From assembly GCA_011390315.1 (NCBI GenBank), contig JAABSQ010000609.1, positions 1 to 38,559 on the forward strand: a stretch of DNA of 38,559 nt, given 5' to 3'. The notes under the pieces were generated by a model. That model was not told the DNA's origin, did not search any database, and saw nothing but the letters and a program-made list of their open reading frames with translations. Shown one piece after another: positions 1-9,651 of the stretch (its first letter is position 1; each line of letters opens with the position of its first letter). The stretch is from Desulfobacteraceae bacterium. Its GTDB lineage: Bacteria > Desulfobacterota > Desulfobacteria > Desulfobacterales > Desulfococcaceae. The translations under genes and the position numbers were made by a program.

Positions 1-108
1 TGGGAGGGGAGCGTGTCGGTCTCGGGTGAAAGGGGGGCAGGGGCGGTCACCGGGGCCGGATATGTGGAACTGACCGGGTACGAAACCAAATTCGACGCCC
101 CCATGTGA
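1..108 (+). CDS. C-terminal fragment of a lipocalin-like / AttH (CrtC-like hydratase) family protein, truncated at the window edge
   Basis: Frame 1 reads WEGSVSVSGERGAGAVTGAGYVELTGYETKFDAPM* with TGA at 106-108. The W-E-G-x-V ... V-T-G-x-G-Y-V-E-L-T-G-Y ending resembles the C-terminus of lipocalin-like/AttH proteins. Absent from the ORF track because the start is outside the window. Confidence 0.7.
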   Translation, partial: WEGSVSVSGERGAGAVTGAGYVELTGYETKFDAPM

Positions 109-251
109 CAAATCGACGGGGCCGGCATTCAAAATGTTGACAGGATAGGGGATTTTCTCTATAGTCCGTGCCCAGACATGAACACGACCGTGACCGAATC
201 GACATCAGGGCCGGCACCACAGACCGCAACCGCCCTCCCGATCGCAATTCC

Positions 252-968
252 ATGAAAACGACCCATCCGGAAAAAACCCCGGTGAGACTGAAGGGGGTCG
301 GCAACAGCCTCTGTGTCATGCTGGACCCGATGACCTCCGCCGACCACCTGCGCACGGAGCTGGAAAAGCTCTTTACCGGTCTCAAGAACGAGGTGGAGAA
401 CGCCAGGGTGACCATCGACGTCGGGGCCCCGGAAGGGTATGACGAACTGATCGACGAACTCGGCCGGTATCTCAAGGAGACCTTCAAGGTCGGTTCGGTC
501 GAACGGGCCCGGCGGAAAAAACCGCGCAGCCGCCGAATCGCCGCCGAATCCAAGGTCGATCGGCTGCGCCGGCGCGACATGGAACGTTCCTGGCACGATT
601 ACCGGACCGACGTGCTGATGCTGACCGGCCGGGTCCGCTCCGGGCAGAAGGTGACCGCCCGCAAGCATCTGCTGATTCTGGGGGACGTCAACCCGGGGGC
701 CGAGGTGATGGCCGGGGGCGACATTCTGATCATGGGCAGCCTTCTGGGGACCGCCATCGCCGGACACCCGGAAGGCAACGAGAACATCATTCTGGCCCTC
801 GATTTTCGGCCCACCCAGGTTCAGATCGGCAGTTACGTGGCGGCCGGTCTGCCCGCGTCGCCGGTGAAGGTGACCGAATTCGCCCATGTCGAGAACGGCA
901 ACATTGTTGTGGAAAATTACCTTGAGGCCAATCCCTTCGGCCGCTTACCATGGCCCCAGGCGCGTTGA
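252..968 (+). CDS. minC: Septum site-determining protein MinC
   Basis: ORF 168..968 with likely start at ATG 252 (MKTTHPEKTPVRLKG...). C-terminal beta-helix-like region (GDVNPGAEVMAGGDILIMGSLLGTAIAG). Immediately upstream of minD and minE. Confidence 0.93.
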   Translation: MKTTHPEKTPVRLKGVGNSLCVMLDPMTSADHLRTELEKLFTGLKNEVENARVTIDVGAPEGYDELIDELGRYLKETFKVGSVERARRKKPRSRRIAAESKVDRLRRRDMERSWHDYRTDVLMLTGRVRSGQKVTARKHLLILGDVNPGAEVMAGGDILIMGSLLGTAIAGHPEGNENIILALDFRPTQVQIGSYVAAGLPASPVKVTEFAHVENGNIVVENYLEANPFGRLPWPQAR

Positions 969-1024
969 CCCGCGGCGCCGTGATGATCTTCACGGCATGA
1001 CTGGATTAACATCTTTGAACGAGG

Positions 1025-1831
1025 TTGACATTGGACGGTAAAATCATCGTAGTCACTTCCGGCAAGGGAGGGGTCGGCAAGACCACCGCCACCGCCTCCA
1101 TCGGAGCGGCCCTCGCGCTCGAAGGCAAGAAGGTCGCCGTGGTGGATATGGATATCGGTCTTCGGAACCTGGACGTGGTCATGGGGCTGGAAAACCGCAT
1201 CGTGTTCAATATCGTGGATGCGGTCAAGGGGCGGTGCAAACTGAAGCAGGCGGCCATCAAGGACCGGCGCATCGACAACCTGTTTCTGATCCCCGCCTCC
1301 CAGAGCGACAACAAGAACGTCCTTGATCCGGAAGAGATGGTCCGGTTCAGCAGCATGCTGCGCCGCCACTTCGACTATGTCTTCATGGACTGCCCGGCCG
1401 GCATCGAACGCGGGTTCGAAAATTCGGTGGCGGCCGCCGACGAGGCCCTGGTGATCTGCACCCCGGAGGTGGCGGCGGTGCGGGATGCCGACCGCGTCAT
1501 CGGGCTTCTGTATGCCCGCTCCATCACCCCCAAGCTGGTGGTCAACCGGATCGTGCCGGCCCTGGTGGAAAGAGGGGATATGCTGAGCCATGTGGATATG
1601 GTGGATGTTCTGTCGGTGGAATTGATCGGACTGGTGGAGATGGATGATCAGGTGGTGGTCTCAACGAACACCGGAGTGCCGCTGGTGATGCAGAAGACGT
1701 CCAAGGCCGGTGCGGCCTTTCGACGGATCGCCATGCGTCTGAACGGCCAGGTGGACCTGCCGATCCAGGTGCCGGAGGCCTCGGGCGGGCTGTTCAAGAA
1801 ATTCCGGTCCAAATTCGGTCTCAAAAAATAG
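1025..1831 (+). CDS. minD: Septum site-determining ATPase MinD
   Basis: Deviant Walker A motif SGKGGVGKTTATAS; MinD family sequence. TTG start at 1025 or 1031. C-terminal basic amphipathic tail FKKFRSKFGLKK. Confidence 0.96.
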   Translation: MTLDGKIIVVTSGKGGVGKTTATASIGAALALEGKKVAVVDMDIGLRNLDVVMGLENRIVFNIVDAVKGRCKLKQAAIKDRRIDNLFLIPASQSDNKNVLDPEEMVRFSSMLRRHFDYVFMDCPAGIERGFENSVAAADEALVICTPEVAAVRDADRVIGLLYARSITPKLVVNRIVPALVERGDMLSHVDMVDVLSVELIGLVEMDDQVVVSTNTGVPLVMQKTSKAGAAFRRIAMRLNGQVDLPIQVPEASGGLFKKFRSKFGLKK

Positions 1832-1840
1832 GGAGGCCCC

Positions 1841-2131
1841 ATGATCGCTAATTTTTTCAAGAATATATTTGGTAAAAAGAATGAGAGCAAAAATGTCGCC
1901 AAACAGCGGCTCAAGTTTGCGCTGATCTACGATCATCTGGAGGTGACCGAGGATATCCTCGAGGCCCTGCACAAAGACATGGTGGAGGTCATCTCCAAAT
2001 ACTTCGAGATCGATCAGGAGGCCTTTAAACTGGATATCCGTCGCTCGGACGAACTGTCCGCGCTGGTCGTCAACACCCCCATTCTGTCCGCCAAACGGAA
2101 ACGGAAGCAGGCCCAACCCGACCCGACGTGA
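1841..2131 (+). CDS. minE: Cell division topological specificity factor MinE
   Basis: 96 aa; AKQRLKFALIYDH motif typical of MinE; directly follows minD. Confidence 0.96.
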   Translation: MIANFFKNIFGKKNESKNVAKQRLKFALIYDHLEVTEDILEALHKDMVEVISKYFEIDQEAFKLDIRRSDELSALVVNTPILSAKRKRKQAQPDPT

Positions 2132-2165
2132 GGCCGGCGGCCTGCCCGATCTCTTCTTTCGGGTG

Positions 2166-2204
2166 AATTCAGGAATCAGCGCCTCGGCCACTCATTCCTG
2201 AATT
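2166..2204. terminator. Inverted repeat between convergent genes, possible terminator
   Basis: AATTCAGGAAT ... ATTCCTGAATT, 11-bp perfect stem between the minE and ferredoxin stop codons; no clear U-tract. Confidence 0.35.
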
Positions 2205-2241
2205 TCCCCTGATTCATTCCCCGACACGCTTTTTCAGCGGA

Positions 2242-3009
2242 TCAGGCCAGCCGGGCCATCTTGGGCCGGTCGGTCACCTGCTCGCCTTTTCGGCTGACCA
2301 CCACGTCGGTCACCGGCACCTTCACCCCCGCTTTTTCCATTCCCTTTCGCACGATTGTCGGCAAACCGGAGCAGCAGGGCACCTCCATGTAGACGGTGGT
2401 GACGCTGTTGACGCCGGCGGTTTTGAAAATGTCCGCGAACCGGTTGATGTATTCCCGGGCGTCGTCGAACTTGGGGCAGCCCATCATCACCACCTTGTCC
2501 TTGACCAGGTCCTCGTGCAGATTGGCATATGCAACAGCGGAGCAGTCGGCCAGGACCAGCAGGTCCGCGTTCTTGAGAAACGGCGCGTGGGGCGGAATCA
2601 GCCGAATCTGAATCGGCCAATTGGTCAGCTCCGACCGGGGCGGTGCGGCAGCGCCTTTCTCCGTCGGCTGAATCGCTTCCCGAGGTTTCTGGTCCGGGGC
2701 GAAGACATGGACCCGGGCCGAGGGGCATCCCTTATGCATGGCGGCGGGCGCTCCCTCCTTTTCCATCTCGGCCAGCCGTTCCTCCACCGCCTCTTCGTCA
2801 AAATCCTCCGCTTCCCGCTCCACAATGCAGAGCGCTCCGGTGGGGCATTCGCCGATGCAGGCGCCCAGCCCGTCGCAATATTTGTCCGCCACGACCTTGG
2901 CTTTTCCTTCCACAATCTCCAGCGCGCCCTCGGCGCACCCGGTGATGCACTGTCCGCAGCCGTCGCACAGGTCTTCGTCGATTTCGATGATTTTTCGCAG
3001 TACCTTCAT
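2242..3009 (-). CDS. 4Fe-4S dicluster ferredoxin-like protein with C-terminal cysteine-containing domain
   Basis: Two CxxCxxCxxxC/CxxCP-type clusters (CDGCGQCITGCAEGAL; CDGLGACIGECPTGAL) near the N-terminus. ATG at 3009 with SD-like GGGAGAAACC upstream. Confidence 0.88.
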   Translation of the reverse strand: MKVLRKIIEIDEDLCDGCGQCITGCAEGALEIVEGKAKVVADKYCDGLGACIGECPTGALCIVEREAEDFDEEAVEERLAEMEKEGAPAAMHKGCPSARVHVFAPDQKPREAIQPTEKGAAAPPRSELTNWPIQIRLIPPHAPFLKNADLLVLADCSAVAYANLHEDLVKDKVVMMGCPKFDDAREYINRFADIFKTAGVNSVTTVYMEVPCCSGLPTIVRKGMEKAGVKVPVTDVVVSRKGEQVTDRPKMARLA

Positions 3010-3092
3010 GGTTTCTCCCTTATATGGTTTGAAAATGTTTGATTTTTTCGGTCTGTTTGGCTTCTTTTTAACGCATAAGGTATGGTTCGGCA

Positions 3093-3106
3093 TTGATTTA
3101 TGTCAA
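3093..3106. promoter_or_regulatory. Candidate FNR/CRP-family operator upstream of the 4Fe-4S gene
   Basis: TTGATttatGTCAA is a 9/10 match to TTGAT-N4-ATCAA, about 84 bp upstream of the ferredoxin start codon. Confidence 0.3.
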
Positions 3107-3207
3107 AAGGGGGGATTTTATTTCGGGGCGGAGAGAAAAGGAGAGGGGGAGATGGTGTTTGATACTTGCATCCGGAAATAAGGAGGGATATAAGATTTTA
3201 TTGTCTT

Positions 3208-3311
3208 GAACTGTGATTCGTCTGATTAATTTGATTACGCTGATTTTCGGCAGCGTCGAGATGGTTTTGTCGAGGAGGGACGCGCGAAGCAGGGCGGAAT
3301 CATCCAGGCCA
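3208..3311. repeat. ~100-bp direct repeat, copy A
   Basis: GAACTGTGATTCGTCTGATTAATTTGATTACGCTGATTTT ... GGCGGAATCATCCAGGCCA. The 40-bp head matches copy B at 3361 with one mismatch; the tail is also shared. Confidence 0.85.
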
Positions 3312-3360
3312 TCAGATGAATCAGACGCATCCGGGTTCAGATATTCAGCGGTATTTGTCT

Positions 3361-3459
3361 GAACTGTGATTCGTCTGATTAATTTGATTTCGCTGATTTT
3401 TCGAAGGTGCGCGGAGGTCCTTTAACATAGGGAAATCCGAGGCGGAATCATCGAGGCCA
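3361..3459. repeat. ~100-bp direct repeat, copy B
   Basis: GAACTGTGATTCGTCTGATTAATTTGATTTCGCTGATTTT ... GGCGGAATCATCGAGGCCA. Confidence 0.85.
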
Positions 3460-3497
3460 GGATGCAATTGAAAAAGGAAACCCCTCTGCAAGATCGA

Positions 3498-4085
3498 CTA
3501 AGTGCGTGAAACCTTGAAAACCGCATCCAGATCCACCCCTAATTCCGGCAAAGTCGCTGGTCGAATCTCCCCCCGTCCTTCCAGAATCTCGGGTATCCCG
3601 TATCGGCCCTTTTCATCCAGCCGGCGAATGGTCAGAAGATTGTCAATGGGGTGGATAATCCAGTATTCTTGAACCCCGTGGGTTTCGTAGAGGGCCACCT
3701 TCTGAATCTGATCCCGGGAGGCGGTGGCCGGTGAGGTGATTTCCACCACCCAATCCGGGGCGCCCCGGCACCCCCGGTCGTCGAGTTTGGCGGAATCGCA
3801 AACCACGGAAATACCCGGCTGCACTACGGTGGTGGTGTCTTCATCCTGTTCCTCGGATAGGGGAAGCCGCACGTCAAAGGGCGCCGCATAGACCCTGCAC
3901 TCTTTTTCGGTCAGAAAATTGGCGATCTGGCGAAATAGCTCTCCGCAGATTTCCTGATGTCGGCGGGATGGCGCCGGACTCATGTCGTACACCACGCCCT
4001 CGATCAGCTCCAGCCGGTGCTCACCGGTCCAGGTCAGGTATTCCCCGTAGGTGTGGAGATCGGGTTTTTGCAGGATTTCAGCCAT
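3498..4085 (-). CDS. Uma2 family (DUF820) putative endonuclease
   Basis: 195 aa; RLELIEGVVYDMSPAPSRRHQEICGELFRQIANFL ... PDWVVEITSPATASRDQIQKVALYETHGVQEYWIIHP is the characteristic Uma2 pattern. Confidence 0.9.
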   Translation of the reverse strand: MAEILQKPDLHTYGEYLTWTGEHRLELIEGVVYDMSPAPSRRHQEICGELFRQIANFLTEKECRVYAAPFDVRLPLSEEQDEDTTTVVQPGISVVCDSAKLDDRGCRGAPDWVVEITSPATASRDQIQKVALYETHGVQEYWIIHPIDNLLTIRRLDEKGRYGIPEILEGRGEIRPATLPELGVDLDAVFKVSRT

Positions 4086-4100
4086 TTCCGAAGTATCCGG

Positions 4101-4928
4101 TTAATCCATTCGGCGGACGGTCTTGTCGAATTTGCCCAGGGCCCGGTTGAGGCTCTTTGCGGTTTCCCACATGGCGGTGGAATCATCGGGATGCTCCGTT
4201 GCAGTGCGGGCCAGTTCGATAGCGGCCCGCACCACTGAATAAACCGGCGTCAGTATCACCGGTTTTCCGGTTCCGCCCCGCAGGTTTTTGGCGATATCCG
4301 CAAGCGTGTCCAGATGTTTTAGATCTTGTGCATTCGGCGCGGTTTTTTTGGTTTTGGTCGGCGAAGCTCTTTTTTTCGGCTTTTCCGCGGGTTCAAGGGT
4401 GTGGATGATCCGGTTGTTCTGTTTTGCGGTCATGTAGGTTTCTTTAAGTCTTCTTTTGGTGCCGCCGCCGAAAAAGATGCTGTAGTAATTCATGCTCCCG
4501 TCGTAAATAATCCTCCCCTTGAACGGCAGCAGCACCGCGTCGACCATGGCCGGGGTCTGGGGAACGATCAGGTCCAGGGGCTCTCTCAGTCCGTGGACGG
4601 CATACACCTGATCTTCGGAGATAAATATCGCATATTTCTTCAGAAAACGTTCGATAAAAAACGAAGTCCGCAGGAAATGTTTCCAGCTCCCGACAATGGC
4701 CAGTTCCTCTGCCGAAAAGCCGTTCGGATTGTCAGCCGTGAATTCATCGATAATCGCCGGGTCATCATAGATGGCGTCCCGCGGACCCATTCTGTCGATT
4801 TGGGGAAGGGCGATGAACTCATCCAAGGTTTTAATTTCGGAAAGGATGCCGCGTTTTTGATTGGCATAAAACTGAAGCGGCTGCATCAGCTTAAAATAGA
4901 GGTCTTCATCCTGTTGGTCTAAAATCAT
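4101..4928 (-). CDS. Uncharacterised protein, possibly two-domain with a basic linker
   Basis: ATG at 4928 with SD-like AGAAAGG. Contains KGRIIYDGSMNYYSIFFGGGTKRRLKETYMTAKQNN and a KKRASPTKTKK linker. Ends 15 bp before the Uma2 start codon on the same strand. Confidence 0.75.
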   Translation of the reverse strand: MILDQQDEDLYFKLMQPLQFYANQKRGILSEIKTLDEFIALPQIDRMGPRDAIYDDPAIIDEFTADNPNGFSAEELAIVGSWKHFLRTSFFIERFLKKYAIFISEDQVYAVHGLREPLDLIVPQTPAMVDAVLLPFKGRIIYDGSMNYYSIFFGGGTKRRLKETYMTAKQNNRIIHTLEPAEKPKKRASPTKTKKTAPNAQDLKHLDTLADIAKNLRGGTGKPVILTPVYSVVRAAIELARTATEHPDDSTAMWETAKSLNRALGKFDKTVRRMD

Positions 4929-5113
4929 CTCAAACCTTTCTTGTTGAAAAAACGGTAAAATACCGGGCCGGTATCTGACATTTGCCACCCTGAGGGTACG
5001 GATGTCAACCATTGAATGAGGTCTAAAATCCGAAAAGCGAGGTGCCTTCCCTTGACCCGAGGTGAGAAATGGGGCAGAGTCGGTCTGAACCATCACCACA
5101 GCGAGGCATGTCA

Positions 5114-7379
5114 ATGAAATCGGATGGATGGAAGTACGGATTCGGTAAAAACAGATTCGGAGGCGGAATAAATCCGCTGGTGATCTCCGCCGTCGCCCTG
5201 ATTGCCGGGCTGCTGGCCTATGGGATCGGGATTCCGCCGCTGCACCGGATCGAGCTGGACACGGTCGACCTGCGGTTCAAGATTCGCGGGGAACGGCCGG
5301 CCCGGCCGGAGGTCGTCCTGGCGGTGGTGGATGAAAAGAGCATCGCGCAAGAGGGAAAATGGATCTGGCCCCGGGCCAAGATGGCGGCTCTGGTGAATCG
5401 GCTGTCCGAAGCCGGGGCCCGGGTCATCGCCTTTGATATCGGGTTTTTCGAATCGGATGAAAGCGACACCCGGGTGATTCAGGCCCTGGACCGAGTGGCG
5501 GACCGGATCGACCGCCTCGACAACCCGCCCGCCGAGATCAAAGCCTACCTGGCCCGACTCAAATCCGAAGCCGACCAGGACCGGCTTCTGGCCGATGCCA
5601 TTCGGAATTCCACGGCCGAGGTGGTGTTGGGCTATTTTTTCCATACCCGGCTGGACCACCCCGAGGCCATGGCCGAACCGCTGGTGGCATACCATCAGGA
5701 AAACATCGCCGGGTCCGAATACCGGATCGCCCGAATCGGTCCCGATGCCGCTTCGGCGCCCATCCTGAAGGGGATTCTGCCCCAGTCCAACATTCGGCCG
5801 ATTTCCGAGGCGGCCCGGTATGCCGGCCATTTCAATATGGAGCCGGACCGGGACGGGGTGGTCCGGTTCATCCCCACCGCCGTCTTTTTTCGGGACCGTC
5901 TGTATGCCCGCCGCCGCCTACCTGGAACAGCCCCTGGCCATCGAGGTGAACCGGGACGGGGTGGTTTCCGAGACGATCGGATCCATGTCCCTGCCGGTCA
6001 ACCGATTCGGGCAGATGGAGGTCAATTACCGGGGCCGGGAGCGGAGTTTTCCACATGTGCCGGTCACCGACATTCTCCGGGGGGAAGCCTCTCCGGACCT
6101 GCTGCGGGACAAGATCGTTCTGGTGGGGGTGACCGCCATCGGGGTCTACGATCTTCGGGTGACCCCCTTTGAAAACAATTTTCCGGGCCTGGAAATTCAC
6201 GCCAATGTGGTGGACAATGTCCTGAGCGGGGAATTTCTTCGGCGGCCCGAATGGATGGCGGCCGCGGATACGGCCGCCATCCTTTTTTCGGTCATCCTGC
6301 TCGGGTTTGCGCTGCCCCGCACCGGCGCCGGCGCCGGTACCCTGATCACCGCCGGTCTGGCCGCGGCCTATCTTCTGCTGGCCCAATACCTCTTTTCAGC
6401 CCGGGGGCTGCTCCTCAACCTGGTGTATCCGTTATCCATGATGCTGGTCATGTACATCGTCATCACCGTTTACGGGTATTTCCTGGAAACCCGGCAAAAG
6501 CGGTTTATTCGGGATGCCTTTTCCCATTACCTGGCGCCGGCCGTGGTGGAGCGGCTCATCGAATCCCCGGAAAATCTGGTCCTCGGCGGCGAGGAACGGG
6601 TGATCACCGCCTTCTTTTCAGACCTTCAGGGATTCACCTCTGTTGCGGAATCCATGAAACCGGCCCTTCTTGTGAATTTGCTCAATGAGTTTCTCACGGA
6701 AATGACCGACATCATTCACCGATACGAAGGCACGGTGGATAAATTCGAGGGGGATGCCATCATCGCTTTTTTCGGGGCCCCCAACCCCCTGAAAGACCAC
6801 GGCCGAATCGCCTGCCGGGTCGCGGTGGACATGCAGAAACGGCTGGCGGTCCTGCGGCGGATCTGGCGCGATCAGGGGCGGCCCGATCTGCGGATGCGGA
6901 TCGGAATCTGCTCCGGCCCGGCGGTGGTGGGGAACATGGGCTCCAAAACCCGAATGGATTATACGATGATCGGGGATACCGTCAATACCGCCTCCCGGTT
7001 GGAGGGGCTCAACAAGATCTACGGCATCGACATGCTGATCAGTGAAACCACGGCCCGGGCGGCCGAGGATACGGTGGTGATTCGGGAGATCGATGCCATC
7101 AGCGCGGTGGGGAAACGAAAACCGGTGACGGTTTACCAGATCATGGGCTATCCCGAAGATGTGAACGCATCGGTTCGGGAAGGAATCCGATATTATGAAG
7201 AAGGGCTTGGGGCCTACCGGTCCCGGAACTGGGAGGAGGCCCTGGCATGTTTTCAGAAGACGCTGGAATTCATTCCCGATGACGGTCCCGCCCTTGTGAT
7301 GTCGGAGCGGTGCCGGGCGTACCGGATCACCCCGCCCGAAGCGGACTGGCGCGGGGTTTTTGCGGCGCGGCGGAAATAA
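5114..7379 (+). pseudogene. CHASE2 domain-containing adenylate/guanylate cyclase, disrupted by an apparent +1 frameshift near 5906-5912
   Basis: ORF 5069..6172 carries the CHASE2 N-terminal part (DTVDLRFKIRG..., VDEKSIAQEGKWIWPR). ORF 5820..7379 carries the rest of CHASE2, TM segments, and the class III cyclase domain (FFSDLQGFTSVAE, DKFEGDAIIAFFGAP, IGDTVNTASRLEGLNK). Homology-like text runs continuously across a frame change at 'tat gcc c gcc gcc gcc tac'. Confidence 0.85.
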
Positions 7380-7408
7380 AAACCCGCTCTCGGGAAGCAA
7401 GAGCGGGT
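7373..7408 (-). terminator. Rho-independent terminator of the panC-metK operon
   Basis: Stem ACCCGCTCT (7382-7390) / AGAGCGGGT (7400-7408), followed on the minus strand by TTTTTATTTCC. Confidence 0.7.
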
Positions 7409-7432
7409 CGGAGAAAGGGCAGGGACTAAAAA

Positions 7433-8600
7433 TCAGATGCCCGCTTTTTCCCGCAGGACGTCGGCCATGTTGGTCTTTTCCCAGGTGAAATCGGGGTCGT
7501 TTCGGCCGAAATGGCCGTACACCGCGGTTTTTTTGAAGATAGGGCGCAGCAGATCCAGGTACTCGATAATGGCCGCCGGTCGCAGGTCGAAGGTCTCGGA
7601 GACGATCTCCTTCAACCGCCGGTGAGAGATCTTGCCGGTGCCCATGGCGTCGATCAGCAGCGACACCGGTTCAGCCACCCCGATGGCATAGGCGATCTGG
7701 ACCTCGCATTTTTCGGCCAACCCGGCCGCCACGATGTTCTTGGCCACATGCCGGGCCATGTAGGAACCGCTTCGGTCCACCTTGGAGGGGTCCTTGCCCG
7801 AGAAGCATCCCCCGCCGTGGCTGCCGTGGCCGCCGTAAGTATCCACGATGATCTTGCGCCCGGTCAGGCCGCAGTCGCCCATGGGGCCGCCCACCACGAA
7901 CTTGCCGGTGGCGTTGATGAAATACCGGGTGTCGCCGTCCACCATCTCTTTGGGAATCACCTTCTTGATCACCGAGTCGATAATCGCCTCCCGCAGCTCG
8001 TCATAGGTGATGTCCGGCTTGTGCTGGGCCGCGATGACCACCGTATCCACCCGCTTGGGGGCGCCGTTTTCATACTCGATGGTCACCTGGGATTTGCCGT
8101 CGGGCCGAAGAAAATCGAGTGCTCCGCTTTTTCGCACCCGGGCCAGCCGTTTGCAGAGCTTGTGGGCGAAAATGATCGGCATGGGCATCAGTTCCGGGGT
8201 CTCATTGGCGGCGAATCCGAACATCAGCCCCTGGTCTCCGGCCCCCTGCTCCAGATAAAGCCCCTGACCGGCATTGACCCCCTGGGCGATATCGGGGGAC
8301 TGGTGGCCGATGCTGGTGACCACGGAGCATGTCTGGTAATCGAATCCCATCTGTGAAGAATGGTACCCGATGTCCCGAATCGTATCCCGCACCACCCGGG
8401 GCATGTCCACGTAACACTCGGTGGTGATTTCACCGGCGATAAAGGCCAGGCCGGTGGTGACCAGGGTTTCGCAGGCCACCCGGCCGTTCTTGTCCTGGGC
8501 CAGTATGGCATCCAGGACGGCATCGGAAATGGAATCGGCCACTTTATCCGGATGGCCCTCGGTCACCGATTCCGAGGTAAAAAAGTATGGTTCGCTCATG
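7433..8600 (-). CDS. metK: S-adenosylmethionine synthetase
   Basis: [33 protein letters not shown] ... [12 protein letters not shown] ... [28 protein letters not shown]; MetK signatures. Start ATG at 8600. Confidence 0.98.
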
Positions 8601-8646
8601 ACGGTTCTCCTTTTCAAAAAACCTGAAGCAATACCTGTTGAATGGA

Positions 8647-9498
8647 TTATGGGCGCGGGTCTAGAATCCGGTTGTCGATCAGCCGGGTCTTCCCGAATTT
8701 GACGGCGAGGGCCATCAGGACCGGTCGGTTCAGGGTGGACACCGGTTCCAGGGTATGGGGATCACAGAGGGTGACGTAATCCACCACCGCGTCCGGCCGG
8801 GCTTCGATGGACTCCAGGGCTTCCCGGCGGATTCGGTCGGGGTCGGTTTCGCCCGCTTGAACCCGCTCCCGGGCCCGGTCGAGGGAACGGCTGAGGCAGA
8901 GCGCCTGACGCCGATGGTCCGGGGTCAGATAGGTGTTGCGAGAACTCATGGCGAGACCGTCGGGTTCTCTCACGATGGGGGCGCCGATGATGTCGATATC
9001 GAAGTTGAGGTCCCGCACCACCCGTTGAATGACCAGAAGCTGCTGGTAATCCTTTTGTCCGAACACCGCCGCATGGGGTTTGACGATGTTGAAAAGCTTG
9101 GTCACCACCGTGGCCACCCCTCGAAAATGGACCGGTCTGGAGAGACCGCAGAGGTGTTGAGGAAGCTTTTCCAGGGTCACATAGGTCTGGTAGCCGGGGC
9201 CGTAGATAGTGTCCGGGTCCGGCGCGAAAATGACATCGGCTCCGGCTTCCCGGCAAAGCGCCCGGTCCCGGTCGAAATCCCGCGGATAGGCTTCGAGGTC
9301 TTCTCCGGGACCGAACTGGGCGGGATTGACGAAGATGCTCACCACCACCTCGTCCCCGTGTTTTTTCGCTTCGGCGACCAGCGACAGGTGGCCCGGGTGA
9401 AGGTATCCCATGGTGGGAACCAGAACCACGGTTTTTCCCGAAATTCGGGCCTGATCCGAATGGGCCTGCATGTCCGGTATGGATCGTATGATTTTGAT
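8647..9498 (-). CDS. panC: Pantothenate synthetase (beta-alanine ligase); the first standard start codon is ATG at 9471, but homology-like sequence extends to an ATC at 9498
   Basis: [26 protein letters not shown] ... [21 protein letters not shown] ... [16 protein letters not shown]. The nine upstream in-frame codons ATC AAA ATC ATA CGA TCC ATA CCG GAC read (M)KIIRSIPD, with AAAGGGG 7 nt upstream. Confidence 0.95.
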   Translation of the reverse strand: MKIIRSIPDMQAHSDQARISGKTVVLVPTMGYLHPGHLSLVAEAKKHGDEVVVSIFVNPAQFGPGEDLEAYPRDFDRDRALCREAGADVIFAPDPDTIYGPGYQTYVTLEKLPQHLCGLSRPVHFRGVATVVTKLFNIVKPHAAVFGQKDYQQLLVIQRVVRDLNFDIDIIGAPIVREPDGLAMSSRNTYLTPDHRRQALCLSRSLDRARERVQAGETDPDRIRREALESIEARPDAVVDYVTLCDPHTLEPVSTLNRPVLMALAVKFGKTRLIDNRILDPRP

Positions 9499-9651
9499 GG
9501 CGGCACCCCTTTCTTTCTGAAAAACCGGGGGGATGTTAATTCACCGGATTGCAAAAGTCAATCCCGGGATCGGCGCTTTCCGAGGGTTTTTCATCGGCGG
9601 GCAAATATCCGTTGAACCGCTTGTATCATCTATGTTACCATGTATTTATAT

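Noticed and set aside
3200-3460. CRISPR array at the direct repeats
   Set aside because: Only two ~100-bp units with internally divergent sequence; no regular short repeat/spacer pattern and no cas genes.
8601-8646. Possible SAM riboswitch upstream of metK
   Set aside because: Only 46 bp separate the panC stop from the metK start; too short for a SAM-I/SAM-II type aptamer with expression platform, and metK appears to be in an operon with panC.
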